Source: TMP-86 sp039807285
GTDB lineage: Bacteria > Pseudomonadota > Gammaproteobacteria > Steroidobacterales > Steroidobacteraceae
Assembly (NCBI GenBank): GCA_044226785.1
Contig: JBGAGK010000008.1
Coordinates: 80,955 to 144,954 of the forward strand
Direction: 5' to 3'
DNA: 64,000 nt
In this document: in pieces, positions 1 to 8,605 of the stretch
Layout: each line of letters begins with the position of its first letter
How positions within the stretch are numbered: position 1 is the stretch's first letter
Made by a program: the position numbers and the translations under genes
The notes under the pieces: model-generated
Databases searched by the model: none
Told to the model about the DNA's origin: nothing
What the model saw: the letters and a program-made list of their open reading frames with translations, nothing else

Positions 1-910
1 GCTCGAGTGCGCGCTCATAGACCTGAAAGTTCACCCGGTGCAGCAGCTCTCCTCGTTCGCGGATTTCCTGGAGTACCTGCAGATCGCCCCCCTGGTGATG
101 CACGCTCGTCAGGCCATAGCGGACGAACTGCCGGGAGATATGGGCCGCGCCCTCGCGAAGTCGCTTGCGCTGCTGTTCTGCGGTGAACGTCGGACGCTGG
201 CCAGCCCTGTCGAGCACCTCCATGGCAAGATCGGTGACCCGGCCATTGAGGTTTCCGTCGGCATCGCGATCGAAAGTGCCGCCGGGCGGGTTGGGCGTGT
301 TCCGGTCCACACCCGCCAGCCTGAAGGCCTTGCTGTTGTAGAACGCCGTGTGGCCTCCGCGATGGTGAACCGCCACCGGGTGCTCCTTCGAGACCTGGTC
401 CAGATCATGGATGTTGATGGCCCGCTTGTCTTTGACCTTGGTGTCGTCGTGGAAATAGCCCTCGACCCAGAAGCCCGGCGGCGTCTTCGCCGCGCGCTCG
501 CGGAGCTTGTCGATGATGCTGCCGATGGTCACGAACTCGACTTCGAACGGATTGCCCACCAGCACTTCGTACAGCAGGGTTTCGCCTTCGGCATGGTTGT
601 GGCAATCGACGAACCCCGGGACGATGGCAGCCTGACCGGCGTCGATGACCTGCGTGCCCTTGCCGGCGAGCGCCTTGATCTCGTCGTTGGATCCCACCGC
701 CATGAAGCGATCGCCGCGGATGGCAATGGCCTCAGCCCTTGGCATCCCCGGATCCACCGTCCAGACGCGGGCATTGAAGAACACCATGTCTGCATCGCGT
801 GGGCTTGCGGCGGCCGCCGCGGCGCGCAACCAGGGCCCTCCGGCCAGGGCTGCAAGACCGGTGCCTGCGAATCCGATGAACCTGCGACGATTGCAATTGC
901 TGCTGTTCAT
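1..910 (-). CDS. Tat-exported amidohydrolase (YtcJ-like), 3' end outside window
   Basis: Only the first 303 codons are present; the frame is still open at position 1. The protein starts with a twin-arginine leader (NRRRFIGFAG near residue 7, then an Ala/Gly-rich stretch), so export by Tat is likely. After it comes the composite amidohydrolase start (MVFFNARVWTVD) and the metal-binding HxH of the barrel (FVDCHNH), as in YtcJ-type enzymes that hydrolyse amide or related bonds. The ATG at 910 is chosen because GGGGAAG lies five bases upstream and the Tat leader begins there. The substrate cannot be told from the sequence. It is divergent from the beta-oxidation gene at 1047. The family call is good; the specific reaction is unknown. 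Confidence 0.85.
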   Translation of the reverse strand, partial: MNSSNCNRRRFIGFAGTGLAALAGGPWLRAAAAAASPRDADMVFFNARVWTVDPGMPRAEAIAIRGDRFMAVGSNDEIKALAGKGTQVIDAGQAAIVPGFVDCHNHAEGETLLYEVLVGNPFEVEFVTIGSIIDKLRERAAKTPPGFWVEGYFHDDTKVKDKRAINIHDLDQVSKEHPVAVHHRGGHTAFYNSKAFRLAGVDRNTPNPPGGTFDRDADGNLNGRVTDLAMEVLDRAGQRPTFTAEQQRKRLREGAAHISRQFVRYGLTSVHHQGGDLQVLQEIRERGELLHRVNFQVYERALE

Positions 911-1046
911 GAAGCTTCCCCGATTGCGCCATCCATCCCCATCCGGAAGGAGGCTATCGCTGTCATCGGGAACTTGCAATAATCCGGACCGATCAGGAAC
1001 CGCGCCCGACCCTGTGTTTGGCGACCACATTGCAGAGGCAGAAATC

Positions 1047-3158
1047 GTGAGCAAGGTAACGCGAGAAGATCACGGCCAGGTGGCGGTGATCCGGTTCGGA
1101 GAAGCTCCGGTCAACAGTTTCGGCACCAGCACCCGCCGGGATTTCGTGGCCGCACTGGAACAGGCCACTGCCGATGCCGGCATCAAGGCCATCGTCATCG
1201 CGGGAAACGGCGGGTTGTTTTCAGCCGGCGCTGACATCAAGGAGTTCGGCACCCCGGCCATGCTCGCGGCGCCCAATCTCCATAACCTCATCTCTGCCGT
1301 GGAATCGACCCCGAAGCCCGTGGTGGCGGCGATCGAGGGAACCTGCCTCGGTGGTGGCCTTGAGGTGGCACTGGGGTGCCATTTCCGGGTGGCCAGTGAA
1401 TCAGCCCGACTCGGACTTCCCGAAGTCAAGCTGGGCCTGCTGCCCGGTGCGGGTGGCACGCAGCGCTTGCCGCGGCTGATCGGCGTGGAAAACGCAATCA
1501 ACGTGATCGCCGGTGGCGAACCAGTGCCGGCGAAAATGTTCAAGGGCAGCCCGCTGCTGGATGCCATCGTCAGCGGCGATCCTGTGCCGGAGGCGATCAG
1601 GCTGGCCGGGCAGAAGGGTGCGGAGCTGGCCGCCGGCGCGCAGCTGCCCAGGGTTCGTGATCGCAAGGTCGAAGGTGCGAACACCGAGGCCATCCTGGGG
1701 TTTGCGCGTACCACCCTGCGTGCCACCTATCCCGAGTTCCCGGCACCCCTGAAGTGCCTGGATGCCATCGAGGCCGCGGCGATGCAGCCTTTCGATGAAG
1801 GTCTGGCCACGGAACGCCGCCTTTTCACCGAGCTCATGATGACTCCGGTCTCGCGGGCACTGCGCCATGCGTTCTTCGCAGAGCGTGCAGCGGCCAAAGT
1901 CCGCGATATGCCGGAGTCCACGCCGACGCGGGAAATCAGGAGCGCTGCTGTCATCGGGGCCGGTACCATGGGTACGGGCATCGCCCTGAATTTCCTCAAT
2001 GCGGGCATCCCGGTGTTCCTGCTCGAGGTGGGCCAGGAGGCGCTCGACAAGGGGGTCGCGCGCATCAAGGACACCTTCGCCGGTCAGGTCAGTAAGGGAC
2101 GGCTGAAGCCTGCCGATGCGGAAGGTCGGGCAAGCCTGCTGAAGGCGACTCTCAAGTACGAGGACATCGCCTCAGCCGACATCGTCATCGAGGCGGTGTT
2201 CGAGGACATGGCCGTCAAGGAGAAGGTGTTCCGTACCCTGGACGCGGTCATGAAGCCTGGTGCGATCCTGGCCACCAACACCTCCACCCTCGACGTCGAT
2301 CGCATCGCCTCGGTCACCCGTCGTCCGTCCGATGTCATCGGCACGCACTTCTTCTCGCCTGCGAACATCATGAAGCTGCTCGAGGTGGTGCGCGGCAAGG
2401 CCACGTCGGCGGATGTGCTCGCCACCACGATGAAGCTGGCGAAGTCCCTGCGCAAGACTGCCGTGGTGTCGGGCGTGTGCGATGGTTTCATCGGCAACCG
2501 CATGATCGAACAATATGTGCGCCAGGCCCTGTTCATGCTCGATGAAGGCGCGAGCCCGGCGCAGGTCGATGCCGCGGTGGAGAAGTTCGGGTTCGCCATG
2601 GGACCATTTCGCATGAGCGACCTGGCCGGGAACGACATCGGCTGGCACATCCGCAAGCGGCGAGCGGTCGAGAATCCGGAAATCAGGTATTCGAAGATCG
2701 CCGACAAGCTGTGCGAGCTTGGCCGGTTCGGACAGAAGACCGGGGGCGGCTGGTACGACTACCGGCCGGGCGATCGGACCGCATATCCGTCCCAGGTGGT
2801 CACCGACCTCATTGCAGATCATCGCAAGTCGCTCGCACTTGCACCACGAACACTCGAGTCGCGCGAGATCGTCGATCGCCTCGTGTATGCGCTGGTCAAC
2901 GAGGCGGCGAAGATCCTGGAGGATGGCATCGCACAGCGCGCCTCGGACATCGATGTGGTGTACCTCACGGGCTATGGGTTCCCGCTCTGGCGCGGCGGAC
3001 CGATGTGTTACGCAGACGAGGTCGGGGTCTACGGGGTCGCGCAGCGCATGCGCGAACTGGCACGCAATCCTCATGGTGACCCGGGTTTCTGGACGCCCGC
3101 ACCCCTGATCCAGCGTCTTGCCCGCGAGGGCAAGCCTTTCAATACGGCCGGAGCCTGA
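1047..3158 (+). CDS. Bifunctional enoyl-CoA hydratase / 3-hydroxyacyl-CoA dehydrogenase (FadJ/FadB-type)
   Basis: This 703-residue protein carries two steps of beta-oxidation: hydration of enoyl-CoA and NAD-dependent oxidation of the 3-hydroxyacyl-CoA. The N-terminal third is a crotonase domain with the oxyanion-hole segments (AGNGGLFSAGADIKEF and GTCLGGGLEVALGCHFR). A Rossmann NAD site (AVIGAGTMGTGIALN) begins near residue 300 and is followed by the two 3-hydroxyacyl-CoA dehydrogenase domains. The open frame extends upstream to 645, but the GTG at 1047 is preceded by AGAGG at good spacing and gives the normal family length. The thiolase start lies two bases after the stop, so the two genes form an operon and probably work as one complex. 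Confidence 0.9.
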   Translation: MSKVTREDHGQVAVIRFGEAPVNSFGTSTRRDFVAALEQATADAGIKAIVIAGNGGLFSAGADIKEFGTPAMLAAPNLHNLISAVESTPKPVVAAIEGTCLGGGLEVALGCHFRVASESARLGLPEVKLGLLPGAGGTQRLPRLIGVENAINVIAGGEPVPAKMFKGSPLLDAIVSGDPVPEAIRLAGQKGAELAAGAQLPRVRDRKVEGANTEAILGFARTTLRATYPEFPAPLKCLDAIEAAAMQPFDEGLATERRLFTELMMTPVSRALRHAFFAERAAAKVRDMPESTPTREIRSAAVIGAGTMGTGIALNFLNAGIPVFLLEVGQEALDKGVARIKDTFAGQVSKGRLKPADAEGRASLLKATLKYEDIASADIVIEAVFEDMAVKEKVFRTLDAVMKPGAILATNTSTLDVDRIASVTRRPSDVIGTHFFSPANIMKLLEVVRGKATSADVLATTMKLAKSLRKTAVVSGVCDGFIGNRMIEQYVRQALFMLDEGASPAQVDAAVEKFGFAMGPFRMSDLAGNDIGWHIRKRRAVENPEIRYSKIADKLCELGRFGQKTGGGWYDYRPGDRTAYPSQVVTDLIADHRKSLALAPRTLESREIVDRLVYALVNEAAKILEDGIAQRASDIDVVYLTGYGFPLWRGGPMCYADEVGVYGVAQRMRELARNPHGDPGFWTPAPLIQRLAREGKPFNTAGA

Positions 3159-3160
3159 CC

Positions 3161-4342
3161 ATGAGCGGCGAAGTTGTCATCGTTTCCACTGCGCGCACCC
3201 CCCTGGCCAAGTCCTGGCGCGGATCCTTCAACATGACCCATGGTGCAACCCTGGGCGGGCACGTCGTGCGGCATGCCCTGGAGCGGGCCCGGGTCGATCC
3301 GGCCGAGGTCGAGGATGTGATCATGGGCTGCGCCTTCCCCGAAGGCGCCACGGGGAACAACATCGCCCGGCAGATAGCCCTTCGGGCCGGATGCCCGGAC
3401 TCGGTGCCCGGCTTCACCGTGAACCGTTTCTGTTCATCCGGATTGCAGACCATCGCCCTGGCGGCGCAGCGCATCCTGGCCGGCGAGGGCGAGGTGTACG
3501 TGGCGGGCGGTGTCGAGGCGATTTCGGTGGTGCAGAACGAGATCAACACCCACATGCTCAAGGATCCCTGGCTGGTCGAGCACAAGCCCGGCATCTACTG
3601 GTCCATGCTGGAGACCGCTGAGGAAGTGGCGAAGCGATATGCGATCTCGCGCCAGCGCATGGACGAGTTCGGAGCCCGCAGCCAGCAACTGGCGTGTGCG
3701 GCCCAGGAGGCCGGCGCATTCACGGAGGAAATCGCGCCCATCACCGTGACCATGGCCGGCATGGACAAGGCCACCGGCCGGCTGTTCACCCGCGAGGTGA
3801 CAGCCTCGGTGGACGAGGGCCTGCGGCCGGGCACCACCTATGACTCGATCAAGGGCATCCGGCCCGCCATTCCGGGTGGTGTGATCTCCGCGGGCAACGC
3901 CAGCCAGTTCTCGGACGGCGCTGGTGCCTGCGTGGTCATGAGCGCCTCACAGGCCAGCCGCCGCGGACTCGTACCGCTCGGCCGATTCGCAGGATTCGCG
4001 GTCGCCGGCTGCGACCCGAAGGAGATGGGCATCGGGCCCGTGTTCGCGGTTCCCAGACTTCTGAAGCGTGCGGGCCTGAAGGTTTCCGACATCGATCTGT
4101 GGGAACTCAACGAAGCATTCGCAGTGCAGGTCCTGTATTGCCGCGATACGCTGGGCATCCCGGAGGACCGGCTCAATGTCGACGGGGGTGCCATTGCGCT
4201 CGGCCACCCCTATGGCGTGAGCGGTCAACGACTCACGGGCCATGCGCTGATCGCGGGGAAAAAGCGCGGTGCGAAGCGTGTCGTCGTCACCATGTGCATC
4301 GGTGGCGGCATGGGCGCAGCTGGGCTGTTCGAGGTGTGTTGA
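3161..4342 (+). CDS. Acetyl-CoA acyltransferase (thiolase)
   Basis: A 393-residue thiolase that cleaves 3-ketoacyl-CoA with CoA, the last step of beta-oxidation. The nucleophilic cysteine is C91 (VNRFCSSGLQT). The C-terminal half has the conserved NEAFA segment, the catalytic histidine in GGAIALGHPYG and the second cysteine in VTMCIGGGMG. Its start follows the upstream hydratase/dehydrogenase stop by two bases. With that gene it forms the two-gene fatty-acid-oxidation unit. The sequence does not distinguish a degradative from a biosynthetic thiolase, but the neighbour argues for degradation. It is related to, but clearly different from, the second thiolase at 16628. Confidence 0.93.
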   Translation: MSGEVVIVSTARTPLAKSWRGSFNMTHGATLGGHVVRHALERARVDPAEVEDVIMGCAFPEGATGNNIARQIALRAGCPDSVPGFTVNRFCSSGLQTIALAAQRILAGEGEVYVAGGVEAISVVQNEINTHMLKDPWLVEHKPGIYWSMLETAEEVAKRYAISRQRMDEFGARSQQLACAAQEAGAFTEEIAPITVTMAGMDKATGRLFTREVTASVDEGLRPGTTYDSIKGIRPAIPGGVISAGNASQFSDGAGACVVMSASQASRRGLVPLGRFAGFAVAGCDPKEMGIGPVFAVPRLLKRAGLKVSDIDLWELNEAFAVQVLYCRDTLGIPEDRLNVDGGAIALGHPYGVSGQRLTGHALIAGKKRGAKRVVVTMCIGGGMGAAGLFEVC

Positions 4343-4407
4343 AAAGCGCGCCACCGGTCTCTCCGCGGGCTTGATCGGCAAGCCGGTGGAAGCGGCCTGC
4401 CGCCCAC

Positions 4408-4842
4408 TCAGGGCGACTGGATCGAGCGCAGGTAATCAGTCAGCCGCTGGATGATCTCCGTGGTGCGGTGCTGGGGATCCGGATTTCTAGCATCCTCGTT
4501 CTGCATGTGGAACTCGAATCCCCACACTGGCATGTCGCGCGAACCATGCGAAGCCATCACGGTGCGCCCGTCGATGATCCTGCGGATCTGCTGGTCCGGG
4601 AACTTTCCACCATGACGCTGCGCGATGTTCGTGAGATCAGGCACGCTGATGCGCAGGGTCTTCGCCACCGGCCCATCGCCGTGCGCCCGGGTGCCGTGAC
4701 AGCTGGCACAGAAGCGCTTGTACAACTCGGCTCCCGTATAGGTCGAGAAATCCTGCGCGTGAGCGGAAACTGCGGCCATGGTCAGCAGGATCAGCGCAGT
4801 GAGGAAGGCCAGAACGGTGTGTCGGGTATGGGTGGTGGCCAT
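4408..4842 (-). CDS. Periplasmic monohaem cytochrome c
   Basis: A 144-residue class I cytochrome c. An N-terminal signal peptide (hydrophobic residues about 10-27, AHA cleavage motif) directs it to the periplasm. The haem-binding CASCH motif is C45-C48-H49. A methionine in DMPVWGF (about residue 104) is a candidate sixth ligand. The length and layout match small electron carriers that serve exported or membrane dehydrogenases. It lies convergent to the thiolase and in the same orientation as the acyl-CoA dehydrogenase further right, but 120 bases separate them, so co-transcription is uncertain. The redox partner is not evident. Confidence 0.85.
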   Translation of the reverse strand: MATTHTRHTVLAFLTALILLTMAAVSAHAQDFSTYTGAELYKRFCASCHGTRAHGDGPVAKTLRISVPDLTNIAQRHGGKFPDQQIRRIIDGRTVMASHGSRDMPVWGFEFHMQNEDARNPDPQHRTTEIIQRLTDYLRSIQSP

Positions 4843-4962
4843 GGCGTTCTCCTCTCATGGATGGCATCAGGATCGCTCATCCGGTAAAAGTGTCAATCAG
4901 TGATGATGCGGATGGCGTGTTGCCTGGGCCGCCACCTGCTTCGACCCGACAAATGCCGGTCC

Positions 4963-6780
4963 TCATCCAAACCAGGCCTCCTGGAAATCCAGTGGTGCTC
5001 GCTCGACCGGATCCAGCAGGCCGAGCCACCGGTCGATACGTGACAACTCCCATCGACTGAAGTACTGGCAGGTAGCGATCTTCCCCCGGAGGTAGGGCTC
5101 GTCGGCGCGCCCCATCCGGGCAGCTGCCACGGTTGCAGCGTCCAGACCGAGCCAGGCGACGACCACATGCCCGAAGGCATCCAGATAGGCCGTGGCGTTT
5201 GCAAGGCGCTCGTTTGCATCCACCACACTGGAAAGTTTCTCTGTCACGCCGAGCAACCGTGACCATGCCTTCGATACGGCGAGCGCGGATTCTCCGAGCG
5301 AATCGAAGCGGCAAGCCCGGGCCACCGTCTCTTGCAGGCGTTTGCCGAGGTCGACCAGGGCAGCGCCATCTTCCAGATGGATCTTTCGGCCCAGCAGATC
5401 GAGCGCCTGAATGCCTGCAGTTCCTTCGTGAATCGGATTCAGCCGATTGTCGCGATAGAACTGCTCGACATTGAAATCCTGCGTGTAGCCGTACCCTCCG
5501 TGAACCTGGATGGCGAGGTCATTGGCAATGACGCCCCATTTGGATGGCCAGCTCTTGGCAACCGGCGTCAGCAGTTCGAGCAGCAGGTGGGCGCGTCGGC
5601 TCTGCTGCGCTGGCGCGGTGCGCTGTTCATCGACGAGTGAGGCCGAAAACAGGCTCAGCGCAAGGGCTCCCTCGACCAGGGCCTTCTGGGCAAGACGCAT
5701 TCGCCGGACATCCGGGTGCTCGATGATGCGGACCGGCGGCTTTGCAGGATCGCGGTCGCTGTGAGGCCGGCCTTGAAGGCGATTGCCGGCGTACTCCACG
5801 GCATGGAGAAACCCGGTGTAGCCGGTTGCCGCGGCTGCAAGGCCAATGGAGATGCGAGCTTCATTCATCATGTGGAACATGTATGCGAGGCCGCGGCCTT
5901 CCTCGCCGACCAGTTCTCCAACGGCCCCGGGCAGGCCACCGGGCCTGAACTGGCCTTCCCCGAAGTTCAACAGGCAGTTTGACGTTCCACGACTTCCCAT
6001 CTTGTGATTGAGACCTGCAACGACGACGTCATTGCGCTCGCCCGGCGCACCTGTATCGCTCACCAGGTATTTCGGCACCAGGAACAGCGAGATCCCGGCA
6101 ACTCCGGGGTGCGTGTGGCCGCTCTCGTCGGCGACCTTGGCCAGCACCAGATGGACGATGTTGCTCGTGAAATCCTGGTCACCGCCGGAAATCCACATCT
6201 TGTGGCCGGTCAGCCGATAGGTGCCATCGGTCTGGCGTTGTGCGCGCGTCGTGATATCACCCAGTGACGAGCCGGCCTGCGGCTCGGAAAGGCACATGGT
6301 CCCCGCCCAGCGCCCATCCAGCAGAGGGGAAACAAAGCGGTTGATCTGGTCGGGTGAGGCGTGCGCCAGCAGCAGGTGCGCATTGGCCATGGTCAGCAAC
6401 GCATAGGCCGACATTCCAGGCGAGGCGGCTGCGACGTATGCAAGGCCGGCCTGCTGGATCACATAGGGCAGACGCATCCCGCCATGGGACTCGGTCTCGG
6501 AAGCCGCCAGCAATCCTGCGCCGGAAAACGCCTCCCAGGCGCTGCGCATTTGGGGCATGCAGTGGACTTCGCCGTCGATCAGCTGGGGCGGATTGCGGTC
6601 AGCGGTCTTGTTGAAAGGGGCAAACTCGGCATGCGCGATATCCGCATAGGCGTCAATCGCGGCTTCGAATGTGTCGCGCGAGTGTTCCGCGTATCGGGGG
6701 CGATGCGCCAACTGTGCCACTTCGAGCCAGTCGAAGAGCAGGAAGTTCAGGTCGCGTCGGGAAAGCAACAGGGAAGTCAT
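4963..6780 (-). CDS. Acyl-CoA dehydrogenase, long (about 600 aa) type
   Basis: A 605-residue flavoprotein that introduces a C2-C3 double bond in an acyl-CoA. It has the FAD-binding loop MCLSEPQAGSSLGD near residue 160, KMWISGGDQDF, and the C-terminal signature QVHGGYGYTQDFNVEQFYRD followed by HEGTAGIQALDLLGRKI. The extra C-terminal helical domain of about 120 residues is that of the 600-residue subfamily (DmdC-like enzymes and AidB relatives), not of the 380-residue mitochondrial type. The substrate is unknown. It is flanked by the cytochrome c gene and the MDR reductase on the same strand, with gaps above 70 bases. Confidence 0.9.
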   Translation of the reverse strand: MTSLLLSRRDLNFLLFDWLEVAQLAHRPRYAEHSRDTFEAAIDAYADIAHAEFAPFNKTADRNPPQLIDGEVHCMPQMRSAWEAFSGAGLLAASETESHGGMRLPYVIQQAGLAYVAAASPGMSAYALLTMANAHLLLAHASPDQINRFVSPLLDGRWAGTMCLSEPQAGSSLGDITTRAQRQTDGTYRLTGHKMWISGGDQDFTSNIVHLVLAKVADESGHTHPGVAGISLFLVPKYLVSDTGAPGERNDVVVAGLNHKMGSRGTSNCLLNFGEGQFRPGGLPGAVGELVGEEGRGLAYMFHMMNEARISIGLAAAATGYTGFLHAVEYAGNRLQGRPHSDRDPAKPPVRIIEHPDVRRMRLAQKALVEGALALSLFSASLVDEQRTAPAQQSRRAHLLLELLTPVAKSWPSKWGVIANDLAIQVHGGYGYTQDFNVEQFYRDNRLNPIHEGTAGIQALDLLGRKIHLEDGAALVDLGKRLQETVARACRFDSLGESALAVSKAWSRLLGVTEKLSSVVDANERLANATAYLDAFGHVVVAWLGLDAATVAAARMGRADEPYLRGKIATCQYFSRWELSRIDRWLGLLDPVERAPLDFQEAWFG

Positions 6781-6851
6781 GCAAGGCGTGCCTCAGGGAT
6801 TGTCGACGCTCATGGTCTGCTCAGAGGTGGAATCCGTCTGCACTGAACGGA

Positions 6852-7889
6852 TCAGTCAGCAAGGTGTACCAGCGATTTTCCAAGGTGGCCCCTGGTAAAC
6901 AGGTTGCACAGTGCATCCGGGGCTTGTTCCAGGCCATCGTAGCAGACTATGGGCAGCGTAAGCTGGCCCCGGCTTCGCCAGCCGAGCATGTCGCTGACGA
7001 ATTGATCGTACACGTCGAGGGAATCCATGAATCGATAGCTCTGGATTGTCAGGAACTTGTCGAGCACGAACTCAAAATTTCGAGGCAGCCCGATCTTGCC
7101 GTCGCCGCTGTAGGTTCCGACGAAGCCTGCGATGAGCACCTGCTTGAGCTCATTCATGAATGGCAGACATGCGCACAGGTGATCCGGGCTCGCATTCTCA
7201 AGCACCAGGTCGATGCCTTTCGGGCATGCTTCCAGAAAGGCATCGGCGAAAGCCCGGGTCCGGTAGTTGAAAGCGCAGTCGACCCCGGCTACGTCGCGCA
7301 GCCACTGCACCTTTTCCGGAGAGCCTGCGGAGCTGACTACGCGCAGTCCCTGCGCCTTGCCGATCTGGCAGGCGATGGATCCTACGGTCCCCGCGCCGCT
7401 GGAGATGACCGCAGTGTCGCCAGTTTTCGCTTTCGAGAGGCTAACCATGCCGCGATAGGCGGTCAACGCAGCGACCCCAAGGAGACCCACGTAGTCTGCA
7501 GGTTCTGCCCCCGGCGCGGTTCGTTTCACCAGCGAGTCGCTGGGCGACAGATATGGCACGAAGTGGCCAGCATTCGATATGAAGTGCTCCTGCCACCCGG
7601 ACATGCTCTCGACCAGATCCCCCGCTTCGTAGGCGGGATTCCTGGATGCCAATACGCGACCGATCGACGGCCCGTCAATTGCGCGGTTCAATGGCCATGG
7701 CTCAAGGTCGGTAGCCTCAGGACTCATGCTTCGCCGCATGTACGGATCGACCGACATCCAGAGGTTCCTGACCAGAACCTGGCCTTCGGTGAGCTCCGGA
7801 AGTGTGACTTCGACGACGGCGAAGTCGGAGGGCTTTGCAATAGCCTCTGGCCGGCGGATCAGATGAACCTGATGGGTGCGCTGTGCCAT
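6852..7889 (-). CDS. NADP-dependent MDR-family oxidoreductase (CurA/YncB-like enone reductase)
   Basis: A 345-residue zinc-free medium-chain reductase. The N-terminal segment LVRNLWMSVDPYMRRSM and the nucleotide loop SSGAGTVGSIACQIGKA are diagnostic of the prostaglandin-reductase/CurA branch, which reduces the C=C bond of enones with NADPH. The ATG at 7889 is chosen over the longer open frame because AAGAGAG precedes it and the N-terminus aligns with the family. It is divergent from the cupin gene at 8056. The shared intergenic region contains the perfect palindrome at 7947-7961. The natural substrate is not evident; the neighbours suggest an unsaturated ketone or enoyl intermediate of the regulated catabolic pathway. 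Confidence 0.88.
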   Translation of the reverse strand: MAQRTHQVHLIRRPEAIAKPSDFAVVEVTLPELTEGQVLVRNLWMSVDPYMRRSMSPEATDLEPWPLNRAIDGPSIGRVLASRNPAYEAGDLVESMSGWQEHFISNAGHFVPYLSPSDSLVKRTAPGAEPADYVGLLGVAALTAYRGMVSLSKAKTGDTAVISSGAGTVGSIACQIGKAQGLRVVSSAGSPEKVQWLRDVAGVDCAFNYRTRAFADAFLEACPKGIDLVLENASPDHLCACLPFMNELKQVLIAGFVGTYSGDGKIGLPRNFEFVLDKFLTIQSYRFMDSLDVYDQFVSDMLGWRSRGQLTLPIVCYDGLEQAPDALCNLFTRGHLGKSLVHLAD

Positions 7890-7935
7890 GGAAACTCTCT
7901 TCAGGTGCCAGTGCGCGGGTTTGATCAGCTTGCGT

Positions 7936-7965
7936 TGCAATTGTATAGGCCGTCGGCCTACAATG
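7936..7965 (+). promoter_or_regulatory. Promoter with perfect TAGGCC-N3-GGCCTA operator in its spacer
   Basis: The 15-bp palindrome TAGGCCGTCGGCCTA occupies 7947-7961. On the + strand it lies between TTGCAA (7936-7941) and TACAAT (7960-7965), spaced 18 bp, reading toward the cupin gene. On the - strand TGGACA and TATACA (spacing 16) flank the same palindrome and read toward the MDR gene. A protein bound here would block both promoters. The same element recurs at 8536, 11271, 11396 and 24755. Assignment to the TetR protein at 9774 is an inference. Confidence 0.7.
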
Positions 7966-8055
7966 TCCATGGACAAGCTGAAGCGCCTACGAAGCGTAGC
8001 GAATGCGTGGCCGGTCAGTCCACTTGGAAGGGTGATCAAGCCCGGGGAGGTCTTC

Positions 8056-8484
8056 ATGTCAGCCGGAAGGATGGGCAGGCTTTGGGGTCTGGTGCTCCCA
8101 ATCCTTGCGACTGTGCCAGTACTGGCAGACAAGCCTGCGAACCCGCCTCAGGCAGTCGTACGTGGGTCGCTGGACCGGCTCGATTGGAAGGATCTCAGGG
8201 AATTCGGCGGCATGGAAGCAATCCTGTACCGATCACCTGATGGCAGGCGAGTGGCTGCGGCATTTCAGGAGTCCGGCAAGGCGTCATTCACATATCCCTT
8301 CGACGAGTTCTTGATCGTCACTGCGGGCGAGGCAGCCATCCGGGTCCGCGGCGGCGAAACATTCACGATCAGAAAGGGTGATTTCGCGTACTTTCACGAA
8401 GGCACCACGGTTGATTTCGACTTCAGTGCCGACTTTGCCGATGTCACGTTTCTGGTCGCGGATCATGAGGTACGATGGCGTTGA
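8056..8484 (+). CDS. Exported cupin-domain protein
   Basis: A 142-residue protein with a short hydrophobic leader (GLVLPILATVPVLAD) that looks like a Sec signal peptide, followed by a single small cupin barrel. The YPFDEFLIVTAGEAAI and FTIRKGDFAYFHEGT strands match the DUF861/RmlC-like cupins. The usual metal-binding histidines of the first cupin motif are largely absent, so enzymatic activity is doubtful and a binding or stabilising role is possible. The ATG at 8056 follows GGGGAGG with a spacer of five bases. It is divergently expressed from the MDR reductase and shares its operator region. Confidence 0.75.
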   Translation: MSAGRMGRLWGLVLPILATVPVLADKPANPPQAVVRGSLDRLDWKDLREFGGMEAILYRSPDGRRVAAAFQESGKASFTYPFDEFLIVTAGEAAIRVRGGETFTIRKGDFAYFHEGTTVDFDFSADFADVTFLVADHEVRWR

Positions 8485-8535
8485 CGCAAGAAGACCAGCG
8501 AAAATGCGTACGCCGGATCCGGAATCGCAGCCATC

Positions 8536-8550
8536 CAGGCCGATGGCTCA
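8536..8550 (+). promoter_or_regulatory. Weak copy of the TAGGCC-N3-GGCCTA operator before the MFS-tetR pair
   Basis: CAGGCCGATGGCTCA differs at only two positions from the site at 11396. It lies 56 bases before the MFS start, where an autoregulatory site for the MFS-tetR transcript would be expected. No clear -35/-10 pair frames it, so it is less certain than the others. Confidence 0.45.
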
Positions 8551-8605
8551 GGTTGAAAAATGGCAGGGGCGGACCGTCATTCAGCCGCACTGACCAACGA
8601 GTGGG

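Noticed and set aside
38..982. Long + strand open frame over the amidohydrolase
   Set aside because: It is antisense to a gene with a clear Tat leader and amidohydrolase motifs, and its own translation shows no domain.
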